From the NCBI GenBank assembly GCA_049322795.1, contig JBMOQH010000010.1, positions 62,001 to 126,000 on the forward strand: a stretch of DNA of 64,000 nucleotides, in the 5' to 3' direction. How positions within the stretch are numbered: position 1 is the stretch's first letter; every line of letters starts with the position of its first letter. The notes beneath the pieces are model-generated. The model ran no database searches. It was not told where the DNA came from and worked only from the letters and a program-made list of their open reading frames with translations. The translations under genes and the position numbers were made by a program. Source of the DNA: Immundisolibacter sp049322795 (GTDB taxonomy: Bacteria; Pseudomonadota; Gammaproteobacteria; Immundisolibacterales; Immundisolibacteraceae). Positions 1-10,234 of this stretch are shown here, in pieces.

Positions 1-325
1 TCAGGATGCGCGTGATCTCGTCGAACATGACGCGGATGTACTGCGCGCGTTTGGGCGGCTCGATGCCGAGCAGCTTCTCCACCGCCAGCACGTAGGCGTG
101 CTCGTTGCACATCATGGACACGTAGTCGAGCCGGTCCATGTAGCCGATGGAGTGGTTGTACGGCTTGCTCTCGGCCAGCTTCTCGGTGCCGCGGTGCAGC
201 AGCCCCACGTGCGGGTCCGCGCGCTGCACCACCTCGCCGTCCATCTCCAGCACCAGGCGCAGCACGCCGTGGGCCGCCGGATGCTGCGGCCCGAAGTTCA
301 TCGTGTAGTTGCGTATCTCGGCCAT
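1..325 (-). CDS. nuoD: NADH-quinone oxidoreductase subunit D, N-terminal part (cut by window edge)
   Basis: Only the first 108 codons are inside the window; the gene runs off position 1. The product begins MAEIRNYTMNFGPQHPAAHG, the conserved start of the 49-kDa subunit that helps form the quinone site of complex I. The HRGTEKL segment and the GYMDRLDYVSMM segment, both typical of NuoD, follow. The ATG at 325 lies 6 nt after the nuoC stop, so it belongs to the nuoABCD operon. No truncation other than the window edge is visible. Confidence 0.97.
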   Translation of the reverse strand, partial: MAEIRNYTMNFGPQHPAAHGVLRLVLEMDGEVVQRADPHVGLLHRGTEKLAESKPYNHSIGYMDRLDYVSMMCNEHAYVLAVEKLLGIEPPKRAQYIRVMFDEITRIL

Positions 326-331
326 GTCGCC

Positions 332-934
332 TTACCCGGCCGGGTGCTCGTAGCGGAAATCGTCGCGCCGCACGCGCGGCACCGTGATGCGGTTCTCGAA
401 CGCCACCGGCTCGTAGATGACCCGTCCCTGCTCGGCGTCGTAGCGCATCTCGACCTCGCCGTTGAGCGGGAAGTCCTTGCGCAGCGGGTGGCCGACGAAG
501 CCGTAGTCGGTGAGGATGCGCCGCAGGTCCGGGTGGCCGTCGAACACGATGCCGAACAGGTCGAAGGCCTCGCGCTCGAACCAGTTGGCGGCCGGCCACA
601 CCTCGACCACCGACCCGACCAGCGGGAAGGCGTCGTCCAGCAACGCCCGCACGCGCAGGCGCCGGTTGTGTGTGATGGAAAGCAGGTGATACACGACCGC
701 GAAGCGCGGCTGCCGCTCGGCGCCCGGGAAATCGGCGTAATCCACGCCGCAGACATCGATCAGCTGATCGAAATCCAGTTCCGGGCCGTCCCGCAGCGAC
801 ACGCAAACGGCCGGCACGTCCGCCGCGCCGACTTGCACCGTCACCTCGTCGGCGGTGCCAGTCACCACACTGACCAGGCGGTCACCCAGCTGCCCGCGCA
901 GCGCCGCCACCAGTTGTTCCGTCCGCGTGCTCAT
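332..934 (-). CDS. nuoC: NADH-quinone oxidoreductase subunit C
   Basis: This 200-aa protein is the 30-kDa subunit of the peripheral arm of complex I. The family signature is visible: the YHLLSITHNRRLRVR segment, then ERE-AFDLFGIVFDGHPDLRRIL, then GHPLRKDFPL in the C-terminal half. NuoC and NuoD are separate genes here, not fused as in Escherichia coli. The ATG at 934 follows the nuoB stop by 3 nt, indicating translational coupling. The length is normal for an unfused NuoC. Confidence 0.97.
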   Translation of the reverse strand: MSTRTEQLVAALRGQLGDRLVSVVTGTADEVTVQVGAADVPAVCVSLRDGPELDFDQLIDVCGVDYADFPGAERQPRFAVVYHLLSITHNRRLRVRALLDDAFPLVGSVVEVWPAANWFEREAFDLFGIVFDGHPDLRRILTDYGFVGHPLRKDFPLNGEVEMRYDAEQGRVIYEPVAFENRITVPRVRRDDFRYEHPAG

Positions 935-937
935 GGC

Positions 938-1414
938 TCAGCGGGCGATGGTGTGGGTACGGCGAATCTTGTTCTGCAGCTGGATCAGCCCGAACAGCAG
1001 CGCCTCCGCCGTCGGCGGACAGCCCGGCACGTACACGTCGACCGGCACGATGCGGTCGCAGCCGCGCACCACGGCGTAGGAGTAGTGGTAATAGCCACCG
1101 CCGTTGGCGCAGGAACCCATCGACAGCACCCAGCGCGGCTCGGCCATCTGGTCGTACACCTTGCGCAGCGCCGGCGCCATCTTGTTGACCAGCGTGCCGG
1201 CCACGATCATCAAGTCCGACTGGCGCGGACTCGGCCGAAAGATGATGCCGAAACGGTCGAGGTCGTAGCGCGAGGCACCGGCCTGCATCATCTCGACCGC
1301 GCAGCAGGCAAGCCCGAAGGTCACCGGCCACAGCGAGCCGGTCTTGCTCCAGTTGACCACCTGGTCGACGGTGGTGGTCAGGAAGCCCCGCTCATTGAGC
1401 GCCTCTACTCCCAT
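938..1414 (-). CDS. nuoB: NADH-quinone oxidoreductase subunit B
   Basis: This 158-aa subunit (PSST homologue) holds iron-sulfur cluster N2, the last cluster before quinone. The ligand cysteines are visible: the adjacent pair C37-C38 (GLACCAVEMM), C102 (MGSCANGGG) and C132 (VPGCPPTAEAL). The open frame continues far upstream, but the ATG at 1414 gives the conserved NuoB N-terminus. This start overlaps the end of nuoA by 10 nt, which fits operon coupling. Confidence 0.97.
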   Translation of the reverse strand: MGVEALNERGFLTTTVDQVVNWSKTGSLWPVTFGLACCAVEMMQAGASRYDLDRFGIIFRPSPRQSDLMIVAGTLVNKMAPALRKVYDQMAEPRWVLSMGSCANGGGYYHYSYAVVRGCDRIVPVDVYVPGCPPTAEALLFGLIQLQNKIRRTHTIAR

Positions 1415-1767
1415 TCGAGCGCTCCCTTCTTCCACTCGTAAATGAAGCCGATCACCAGCAGGCCAAGGAACAGCATCATGGCGGCAAAGCCGAAGCCGCC
1501 GACCAGCCCGCCCTTGAGGCCGACCGCCCACGGGAACAGAAAGGCGACCTCGAGATCGAAAATGATGAACAGGATGGCGACCAGGTAGTAGCGCACATCG
1601 AACTTCATGCGCGCGTCCTCGAAGGCCTCGAAGCCGCACTCGTACGGCGCGTTCTTTTGCGCGTCGGGCCGGTTCGGCCCGATGAAGCGGCCGGCCAGGA
1701 TGGCGATGGCGCCGATGGCCACGCCGACCACCAGCAGCAGCGCGATGGGCAGGTATTGCAGCAGCAT
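1405..1767 (-). CDS. nuoA: NADH-quinone oxidoreductase subunit A
   Basis: This 120-aa membrane subunit of complex I has three hydrophobic segments. The conserved loop NAPYECGFEAFEDARMKFDVRYY lies between the first and second (quoted only to locate it, roughly residues 38-60). I chose the ATG at 1767 (MLLQYLP) because earlier in-frame codons add a non-conserved basic leader. It is the first gene of the operon. The 286 bp up to the divergent gene at 2054 must contain the nuo promoter. No secG or tRNA-Leu, which often precede nuo in related bacteria, is present there. Confidence 0.95.
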   Translation of the reverse strand: MLLQYLPIALLLVVGVAIGAIAILAGRFIGPNRPDAQKNAPYECGFEAFEDARMKFDVRYYLVAILFIIFDLEVAFLFPWAVGLKGGLVGGFGFAAMMLFLGLLVIGFIYEWKKGALEWE

Positions 1768-2053
1768 GCTCAGGAATCCTGATCCTTGGGCTCGCGACAG
1801 CGGAGTGAGATGTTTCAGCAGCGCCCACAGCGGGCGCCTGACCGACCGAGGGGCGACAGTCGGCACGCCGAAGTCCCCCGCATGCGTCCACGCTGCCCAC
1901 GGTTATTGGGCCATCGCCGACCCGCAAAGGGTAACAGACGAACGAGCCGGAATCGATGCCGGCGGTCGAGCAGAAAGCCCTGGGGCAGCCCCTTCCAGAC
2001 GGGGCGCGTGGCTCTGGCAAACTGTTCGCATACCGACCAGCCAAATTCCATCC

Positions 2054-2697
2054 ATGACCGCCACCGCGCTGCACGATCCTGCCTGTCGCCGCTGCCCGCG
2101 GCTGGCCGACTTTCTGGACGGCGTGCGCACCGAGCGACCCGATTATTTCGCGGCGCCCGTGCCTGGCTTCGGCGAGCCCGGCGGGCGATTGCTGATCGTC
2201 GGGCTGGCGCCGGGCATGCACGGCGCCAACCGCACCGGGCGGCCGTTCACCGGCGATTACGCGGGCCTGCTGCTGTATCGCGGCCTGCATGCGCAAGGTT
2301 TCGCCAGCGGGCCGGAATCGCTTGCCGCCGATGACGCCCTGCGCCTGTTCGATTGCCGCATCGCCAACGCCGTCAAGTGCGTGCCACCGGCCAACAAGCC
2401 GACGCCGGCCGAAATCGCCGCCTGCAACCGGCACCTGCGCGCGGAACTGGCGCTGCTGCCGCCGGGCGGCGTAGCGCTCGCGCTGGGGCGCATCGCCCAT
2501 CAGGCGGTGCTGCGCGCGCTCGGCGAGAAACCGGCCCGGTTCGGCTTTGCCCACGGCGCGCGCCACCGCCTGCCGGGCGGCCGCTGGCTGGTCGACAGCT
2601 ATCACACCAGCCGCTACAACGTGCAGACCGGCCGCCTGACCGCCGCCCAGTTCGACGCCGTGCTGGCGGATGCCCGCGCGCTCATCGACACCGCCGC

Positions 2698-2701
<4 letters not shown>
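2054..2701 (+). CDS. uracil-DNA glycosylase, family 5 (UdgB-like)
   Basis: This 215-aa protein probably removes uracil (and perhaps other deaminated bases) from DNA. Motif 1, GLAPGMHGANRTGRPFTGD (residues 50-68), is characteristic of family 5 enzymes. They lack the catalytic Asp of family 1 at this site. Four cysteines suited to bind a 4Fe-4S cluster are visible at 11, 14, 109 and 124. The C-terminal motif HTSRYNVQTGR corresponds to the family's HPS motif with Pro replaced by Thr. The stop overlaps the uvrC ATG (ATGA), pairing two DNA-repair genes. The assignment to family 5 over family 4 rests on motif 1. Confidence 0.85.
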
Positions 2702-4520
<1,819 letters not shown>

Positions 4521-4524
<4 letters not shown>

Positions 4525-5087
4525 GCGGGCGCCTGCTGAACCTGCCGAACATGCTCACGCTGGCGCGCATCGCCGCCATACCGCTGGTGATCGTGTTCTA
4601 TACCCTGCCGGCCAGTTGGGCGCGCCCGACCGCCGCGCTGTTGTTCCTCGCCAGTTCCGCAACCGACTGGCTGGACGGCTACCTCGCCCGCCGCTGGAAT
4701 CAAACATCCGCCTTCGGGCGCTTTCTGGACCCGGTCGCCGACAAGCTGGTGGTGGCGGCCGCTCTGGTGCTGCTGGTGCAGGGCCATCCGCACAGCCACA
4801 TCGCTGTGCCGGCCATCATCGTCATCGGCCGCGAAATCACTGTCTCCGCGTTGCGCGAGTGGATGGCCGAGGTCGGCGAGCGCGCCCGCGTCGCCGTCTC
4901 CCTGGTCGGCAAGAGCAAAACCGCGCTGCAGATGACCGCCATCACGCTGATGCTGTGGCAGCAGCCGCTGTGGGGCCTGCCCATCTACGAAGCGGGCGTG
5001 GCGCTTTTCTACGTGGCCGCCGCGCTGACGCTGTGGTCGATGGTGCTGTACCTGCAAGCCGCCTGGCCCAGCCTGCGCAAGACTTGA
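4521..5087 (+). CDS. pgsA: CDP-diacylglycerol-glycerol-3-phosphate 3-phosphatidyltransferase
   Basis: This 188-aa inner-membrane enzyme makes phosphatidylglycerophosphate from CDP-diacylglycerol and glycerol 3-phosphate, the committed step to phosphatidylglycerol and cardiolipin. The CDP-alcohol phosphatidyltransferase motif is complete: D52-G53, A56-R57, G66, D70, D74. Several hydrophobic segments follow. It is translationally coupled to uvrC by an ATGA overlap and followed by tRNA-Gly and tRNA-Cys, the arrangement also known from E. coli. Confidence 0.96.
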
Positions 5088-5128
5088 CAGCCCCGCGCGG
5101 CGACAACGACAATCCGCCTCCCTTTCGG

Positions 5129-5204
<76 letters not shown>

Positions 5205-5217
5205 ACGTCTTCACACC

Positions 5218-5238
5218 GGCCGCGCCTCGTGCGCGGCC
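5218..5238 (+). other. GC-rich hairpin between the two tRNAs
   Basis: A perfect 8-bp inverted repeat, GGCCGCGC/GCGCGGCC with a 5-nt loop, lies in the 51-nt spacer between tRNA-Gly and tRNA-Cys. It may help tRNA precursor processing. There is no T-run, so it is not a classical terminator. Confidence 0.4.
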
Positions 5239-5255
5239 AGTCGTTTCTGGGCCAC

Positions 5256-5329
5256 GGCTAGGTGGCAGAGTGGTCATGCAGCGGCCTGCAAAGCCGTGTA
5301 CGTCGGTTCGATTCCGGCCCTAGCCTCCA
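5256..5329 (+). tRNA. tRNA-Cys(GCA)
   Basis: A 74-nt cloverleaf with acceptor stem GGCTAGG/CCTAGCC, anticodon GCA at 5288-5290 and T-arm GTCGGTTCGATTCCGGC. The CCA end is encoded at 5327-5329. It follows tRNA-Gly as in the E. coli glyW-cysT pair. The tRNA-Leu that completes that cluster in E. coli is not seen. The 248 bp from here to the next gene show no other RNA or ORF that I can support. Confidence 0.97.
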
Positions 5330-5577
5330 CCCGCTCTCAGCCACTGCCGGCAAGGCGCGGCAAGAACCGCCCCGATCAGCTTCTCGTGCCGCGCGCCACA
5401 TCTTCGCGGCGAAGTCTGTCACCCCTTCGAGCCGCTCCAGCTGGGCGCGATGTCCGGCCGGTGAAGTCTGCCGCCAGGCGCTTCCGGATCGGAGGGCTAC
5501 GCCCCGGCTCGCGCGGTGTGGTTCAATAGCAGGATTTCATTTCCCCCACCACCCTGCCGTGCCAGCGGGCCCCGTCC

Positions 5578-7365
5578 TTGAAAAAAACCGACATCGCTGA
5601 TCCGCAACACTTTCACAAGGTAGTCGACTGTCAATGGGCCTGCCCGGCCCATACCAATGTGCCCGAGTACATCCGGCTGATCGCCGCCGGGCGCTACACC
5701 GACTCCTACCTGCTGAACTGGTTCTCGAACGTGTTCCCGGGCGTGCTCGGGCGCACCTGTGACCGCCCCTGCGAGCCGGCCTGCCGGCGCGGCCGGGTGG
5801 AGGAAAAACCGGTCGCCATCTGCCGCCTGAAGCGCGTGGCGGCCGACCTCAAGGACGACATCAGCCACCGCCTGCCGGCCATCCCCGCGCAGAAAAACGG
5901 CAAGCGCATCGCGCTGGTCGGCGCGGGTCCGGCCTCGCTGACGGTGGCGCGCGATCTGCTGCCGCTCGGCTACGAGGTGGTGCTGTACGAAAAGGACCGG
6001 CGCGGCGGCGGCGCCATGCGCACGCAGATTCCGGCCTTCCGTCTGCCGGAGTCGGTGCTGGACGAGGAAGTCGACCGCATCCTCGACTTCGGCGTCGAGT
6101 GCCACTTCGGGCAGCCGGTCGAGAGCATGGGCTGGCTGCTCAAGCAGGGCTTCGACGCCGTGTTCGTCGGCTCCGGCGCGCCGCGCGGGCGGGATCTCGA
6201 CATCCCGGGCCGGCGCGAGGCGGCGGCCAACATCCACATCGGCATCGACTGGCTGGCCTCGGTGGCCTTCGAGCACACCGACAAGATCGGCAAGCGCGTG
6301 GTGGTGCTCGGCGGCGGCAACACCGCCATGGACTGCTGCCGCACTGCGCTGCGCCTGGGTGGCGAGCAGGTCACGGTCACGGTGCGCAGCGGCTTTGACG
6401 AGATGAAGGCCTCGCCGTGGGAGAAGGAAGATGCCATGCACGAGGGCATCCCGATCCTGGACTACCACGCGCCGAAGTCCTTCGAGCACGAGAACGGCCG
6501 CCTGACCGGCGTGTGGTTCGACAAGATGCGCGCCGAGCGCGACGAGCGTGGCCGGCGCAAGCTGGTGCCGACTGGCGAGGCGCCGGTGTTCATCCCTTGC
6601 GACGACGTGCTGATGGCGATCGGCCAGGAAAACGCGTTTCCATGGGTGGAACGGGATGTCGGCATCGAGTTCGACCAGTGGGATCTGCCGCAGCTCGACG
6701 CCGACACCTTCCAGTCCACGCTGCCGCAGGTGTTCTTCGGCGGCGACGCGGCGCTGGGCCCCAAGAACATCATCTGGGCAGTGGCACACGGCCACGCCGC
6801 GGCCATCTCGATCGACCTCTTCTGCCAGGGCAAGGACCTGAAGGCCGACCGGCCCCAGCCAGGCGTGACGCTCGTCTCGCAGAAGATGGGCATGCACGAC
6901 TGGAGCTACGGCAACGACGTGTCGCTTGCCCAGCGCTTTGCCGTGCCGCACGCCGAGACCTTCAAGACGCTCAAGAACATCAAGGTCGAGGTGGAACTCG
7001 GCTTCGACGCCGAGCTGGCCTACAAGGAGGCCGCGCGGTGCCTGAACTGCGACGTGCAGACGGTGTTCACCGAGAACCTGTGCATCGAGTGCGATGCCTG
7101 CGTGGACATCTGCCCGGAGGACTGCATCACCTTCACCCCGGACGGTGACGAGGCCGACCTTCGCACGCGCCTGATGGCGCCGGCGACCAACCTCGACCAG
7201 CCCCTGCTGGTCTCGGACCCGGTGCCGACCGGGCGCATCATGGTCAAGGACGAGGACGTGTGCCTGCACTGCGGTTTCTGCGCCGAGCGCTGCCCGACCG
7301 GCGCCTGGGACATGCAGAAATCCATCCTCACCCTTCCGCAAGCAGGTGGCGTATGTCGCGTCTAG
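5578..7365 (+). CDS. korC: FAD/Fe-S NADP-linked subunit of 2-oxoacid:acceptor oxidoreductase (KorC-like, GltD family)
   Basis: This 595-aa protein resembles glutamate synthase small chain fused to a C-terminal two-cluster ferredoxin. N-terminal cysteines (CPAHTNVPEYI, CDRPCEPACRRG) match the GltD Fe-S region. An FAD-binding GAGPAS lies at 115-120 and the NADPH-binding GGGNTAMD begins at 245. Two 4Fe-4S motifs use C502-C505-C508-C512 and C562-C565-C568-C572. It overlaps korA by 13 nt, so it is probably the electron-transfer subunit that links KorAB to NADP+, as known for the 2-oxoglutarate:NADP+ oxidoreductases of Azoarcus and Thauera. The start is TTG at 5578. No ATG or GTG exists between it and the in-frame stop at 5527, and no clear ribosome-binding site is visible. 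Confidence 0.82.
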   Translation: MKKTDIADPQHFHKVVDCQWACPAHTNVPEYIRLIAAGRYTDSYLLNWFSNVFPGVLGRTCDRPCEPACRRGRVEEKPVAICRLKRVAADLKDDISHRLPAIPAQKNGKRIALVGAGPASLTVARDLLPLGYEVVLYEKDRRGGGAMRTQIPAFRLPESVLDEEVDRILDFGVECHFGQPVESMGWLLKQGFDAVFVGSGAPRGRDLDIPGRREAAANIHIGIDWLASVAFEHTDKIGKRVVVLGGGNTAMDCCRTALRLGGEQVTVTVRSGFDEMKASPWEKEDAMHEGIPILDYHAPKSFEHENGRLTGVWFDKMRAERDERGRRKLVPTGEAPVFIPCDDVLMAIGQENAFPWVERDVGIEFDQWDLPQLDADTFQSTLPQVFFGGDAALGPKNIIWAVAHGHAAAISIDLFCQGKDLKADRPQPGVTLVSQKMGMHDWSYGNDVSLAQRFAVPHAETFKTLKNIKVEVELGFDAELAYKEAARCLNCDVQTVFTENLCIECDACVDICPEDCITFTPDGDEADLRTRLMAPATNLDQPLLVSDPVPTGRIMVKDEDVCLHCGFCAERCPTGAWDMQKSILTLPQAGGVCRV

Positions 7366-9182
7366 CCAAGGTCAACGAGTTCGTCCTACGGTTCGCCAAC
7401 GTCAACGGCACCGGTTCCGCCAGCGCCAACGGCCTGGTGGCGCGGGCGCTGTTCCGCATGGGCCTGCCGGTGGGTCCGAAGAACATCTTCCCGTCCAACA
7501 TCCAGGGCCTGCCGACCTGGTTCGAGATTCGCGTGAGCGAGGCCGGCCATACCGGCCGGCGCGGCACGGTGGACCTGATGGTGGCCATGAACGGCCAGAC
7601 CTTCGCCGAGGACGTGCGCAGCGTCGAGCCCGGCGGCTACCTGCTGTACGACTCGTCGAAGCCGCTGGCGCCCGAACTGCGCCGGCCGGACATCAATTTC
7701 CTCGGCGTGCCGCTGACCGAGATGGTCACGCGCGAGTTCAGCAACCCGCGCCAGCGCCTGCTGTTCAAGAACATCGCCTACGTGGGCGTGCTGTCGGCGC
7801 TGCTGGCGATCGAGCCCGAAGTGGTCGAACAGCTGCTCGCCGAGCAGTTCCAGGGCAAGGAAAAGCTGATCCCGCCGAACGTCAAGGCCTTCGAGATGGG
7901 CCGCGCGGCGGCGCAGGAGCGCTTCACCTGCCCGCTGCCCATGCATGCGCAGCGGCGCGACGCCATCGGCGACCGCATTCTGATGGACGGCAACTCGGCG
8001 GCGGGTCTCGGCTGCGTGTACGCCGGCGCCACGGTGGCCGCCTGGTACCCGATCACGCCGTCGACCTCGCTGGTGGACGCCTTCGCCGCCTACTGCGAGG
8101 ACTACCGCATCAACCCGGATGGCAGCAAGCGCTACGCCATCCTGCAGGCCGAGGACGAACTGGCCGCCATCGGCATGGTGGTCGGCGCGGCCTGGAACGG
8201 CGCGCGGGCGTTCACCGCCACCAGCGGGCCGGGCGTGTCGCTGATGACCGAGTTCCTGGGGCTCGCCTACTACGCCGAGATTCCGGTGGTGCTGTTCGAC
8301 ATCCAGCGCTGCGGCCCGTCCACCGGCATGCCGACGCGCACCCAGCAGTCGGACCTGCTGTCGTCGGCCTACGCCTCGCACGGCGACACCCGCCACGTGC
8401 TGCTGTTCCCGGCCTCGCCGAAGGAATGCTTCGAGATGGCCGTGCAGGCGTTCGATCTCGCCGAGCGGCTGCAGACGCCGGTGCTGGTGATGAGCGATCT
8501 TGATCTCGGCATGAACGACTGGCTGTCCGAGCCGCTCGCCTGGGACGACGCCTACCGGCCGGACCGCGGCAAGGTGGTGACGCGCGAGCAGCTCGACGAG
8601 GGCTTCCAGTTCTACCGCTACCTCGACGTCGACGGCGACGCCATCCCCTACCGCAGCCTGCCCGGCACGCACCCGAACAAGGGCGCCTTCTTCACCCGCG
8701 GCTCCGGGCACGACCGCTTCGGCGGCTACACCGAGGACGGCGCCAAGTACCAGGACAACGTCGACCGCCTGAAGCGCAAGTTCGACACCGCCGCCACGCT
8801 GGTGCCGGCGGCCGTGATCGACCGCGACGTCGGCAACAGCGCCGGGTTGATCTACTTCGGCACCACCGCCGAGGTGATGCCCGAGACGCTCGACGCCCTG
8901 GACGCCGAGGGCCTCGACGTCGATGCCCTGCGCGTTCGGGCGTTTCCGTTCACCCAGCGCGTGTACGACTTCATCGCCGCCCACGACACGGTGTTCGTGG
9001 TGGAACAGAACCGCGACGGCCAGCTGCGCGCCATGCTGATGATCGAGGGCAACATCGACCCCGCCAAACTGGTGCCGGTGCTGCACTACGACGGCATGCC
9101 GGTGACGGCCGAGATTCTGGTCCGCAGCATCCGCGACTACCTGCAGCCGGTGCGCGCACTCGCCATGGGAGCCTCCGCATGA
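7353..9182 (+). CDS. korA: 2-oxoacid:acceptor oxidoreductase, fused gamma-alpha subunit
   Basis: This 609-aa protein joins the gamma domain (about residues 10-190, with the SEAGHTGRRGTVDLMV segment) to the alpha (pyrimidine-binding) domain, which starts near residue 210. The alpha domain shows YPITPSTSLVDAF and the TSGPGVSLMTEFLGLAYYAEIP-type core (about residues 285-310). This is the usual architecture of 2-oxoglutarate:ferredoxin oxidoreductase KorA. With KorB it oxidatively decarboxylates a 2-oxoacid, forming acyl-CoA and low-potential electrons. The ATG at 7353 starts inside korC, and the stop overlaps the korB ATG. Substrate choice (2-oxoglutarate over pyruvate or an arylpyruvate) is inferred from the gene set. 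Confidence 0.87.
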   Translation: MSRLAKVNEFVLRFANVNGTGSASANGLVARALFRMGLPVGPKNIFPSNIQGLPTWFEIRVSEAGHTGRRGTVDLMVAMNGQTFAEDVRSVEPGGYLLYDSSKPLAPELRRPDINFLGVPLTEMVTREFSNPRQRLLFKNIAYVGVLSALLAIEPEVVEQLLAEQFQGKEKLIPPNVKAFEMGRAAAQERFTCPLPMHAQRRDAIGDRILMDGNSAAGLGCVYAGATVAAWYPITPSTSLVDAFAAYCEDYRINPDGSKRYAILQAEDELAAIGMVVGAAWNGARAFTATSGPGVSLMTEFLGLAYYAEIPVVLFDIQRCGPSTGMPTRTQQSDLLSSAYASHGDTRHVLLFPASPKECFEMAVQAFDLAERLQTPVLVMSDLDLGMNDWLSEPLAWDDAYRPDRGKVVTREQLDEGFQFYRYLDVDGDAIPYRSLPGTHPNKGAFFTRGSGHDRFGGYTEDGAKYQDNVDRLKRKFDTAATLVPAAVIDRDVGNSAGLIYFGTTAEVMPETLDALDAEGLDVDALRVRAFPFTQRVYDFIAAHDTVFVVEQNRDGQLRAMLMIEGNIDPAKLVPVLHYDGMPVTAEILVRSIRDYLQPVRALAMGASA

Positions 9183-10234
9183 GCTACCTGCCCAAGCCCA
9201 AGATTCACCACCCGCAGCTGCCGAAGAACGCGCTCGGCCTGACCCGGCGCGACTACGAGGGCTCGCTGTCCACGCTGTGCGCCGGCTGCGGCCACGACTC
9301 GGTCAGCGCGGCGCTGATCCAGGCCTGCTTCGAGCTCGACCTGCCGCCGCACCGCGTCGGCAAGCTGTCCGGCATCGGCTGCTCGTCGAAGACGCCGACC
9401 TACTTCCTGGGGCCCGCCCACGGCTTCAATTCCGTGCACGGGCGCATGCCGTCCATTGCGTCTGGCGCCGCCGCCGCCAACCGGGATCTGGTCTACATCG
9501 GCGTGTCCGGCGACGGCGACACGGCCTCCATCGGTCTCGGCCAGTTCATCCACGCCATGCGCCGCGGCGTGAACATGCTCTACCTGGTCGAGAACAACGG
9601 CACCTACGGCCTGACCAAGGGCCAGTTCTCGGCCACCGCCGACATCGGCTCGAAGAGCAAGGCCGGCAAGGCCAACCTGCACACGCCCATCGACCTGGTG
9701 CAACTGGCGCTGCAGATGGGCGCCGGCTTCGTGGCGCGCAGCTTCTCCGGCGACAAGGAGCAACTGGTCCCGCTGCTGAAGGCCGCCATCGCCTACCCGG
9801 GCTTTGCCTTCATCGACGTGATCTCGCCCTGCGTGACCTTCAACAACCACGAGTCGTCCACGAAGAGCTACACCGCCACCCGGCGGCGCGAGCGCGCCCT
9901 GGTCGATGCCGACTTCGTGCCGTTGGCGCAGGAAATCACCGCCGCCTATGCACCGGGTGACCGGCACACCGTGAGCCTGCACGACGGCTCGAAACTGCAC
10001 CTGAAAAAGCTGGCCGAGGACTACGATCCCTACGACCGTATCGCGGCCATGGACTATTTGCACCGCCACCAGGCCGACGGCAGCGTGCTGACCGGCCTGC
10101 TGTACCTCGACGGCGAGCCGAGCGACATGCACGCCCTGCTCGGCACCGACGCCACGGCGCTGAACCGCCTGCCGTTCGAGACCTTGAGCCCCGGCGCGGC
10201 GGCGCTGGATGCGGTGAACGCGGCGCTGCGCTGA
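9179..10234 (+). CDS. korB: 2-oxoacid:acceptor oxidoreductase, beta (thiamine-pyrophosphate) subunit
   Basis: This 351-aa subunit carries the TPP site. The GDGD motif is at 111-114 and the paired Asn at 139-140 (VENNGTYG). The N-terminal CAGCGHDSVSAAL and GIGCSSKTPTY segments match beta subunits of this family. It completes korC-korA-korB, all translationally coupled. Such enzymes can supply reduced ferredoxin, for instance to benzoyl-CoA reductase in Thauera. No reductase genes of that kind are in this window. Confidence 0.88.
   Translation: MSYLPKPKIHHPQLPKNALGLTRRDYEGSLSTLCAGCGHDSVSAALIQACFELDLPPHRVGKLSGIGCSSKTPTYFLGPAHGFNSVHGRMPSIASGAAAANRDLVYIGVSGDGDTASIGLGQFIHAMRRGVNMLYLVENNGTYGLTKGQFSATADIGSKSKAGKANLHTPIDLVQLALQMGAGFVARSFSGDKEQLVPLLKAAIAYPGFAFIDVISPCVTFNNHESSTKSYTATRRRERALVDADFVPLAQEITAAYAPGDRHTVSLHDGSKLHLKKLAEDYDPYDRIAAMDYLHRHQADGSVLTGLLYLDGEPSDMHALLGTDATALNRLPFETLSPGAAALDAVNAALR

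Noticed and set aside
98..1441. Long plus-strand open frame of 447 codons opposite nuoBCD
   Set aside because: It is antisense to four clearly conserved complex I genes, has a biased His/Arg/Val composition typical of GC-rich shadow frames, and resembles no family.
5330..5577. A third tRNA (Leu) after tRNA-Cys as in E. coli
   Set aside because: No cloverleaf, T-arm GTTCGA block or CCA end with matching acceptor could be found in this gap.
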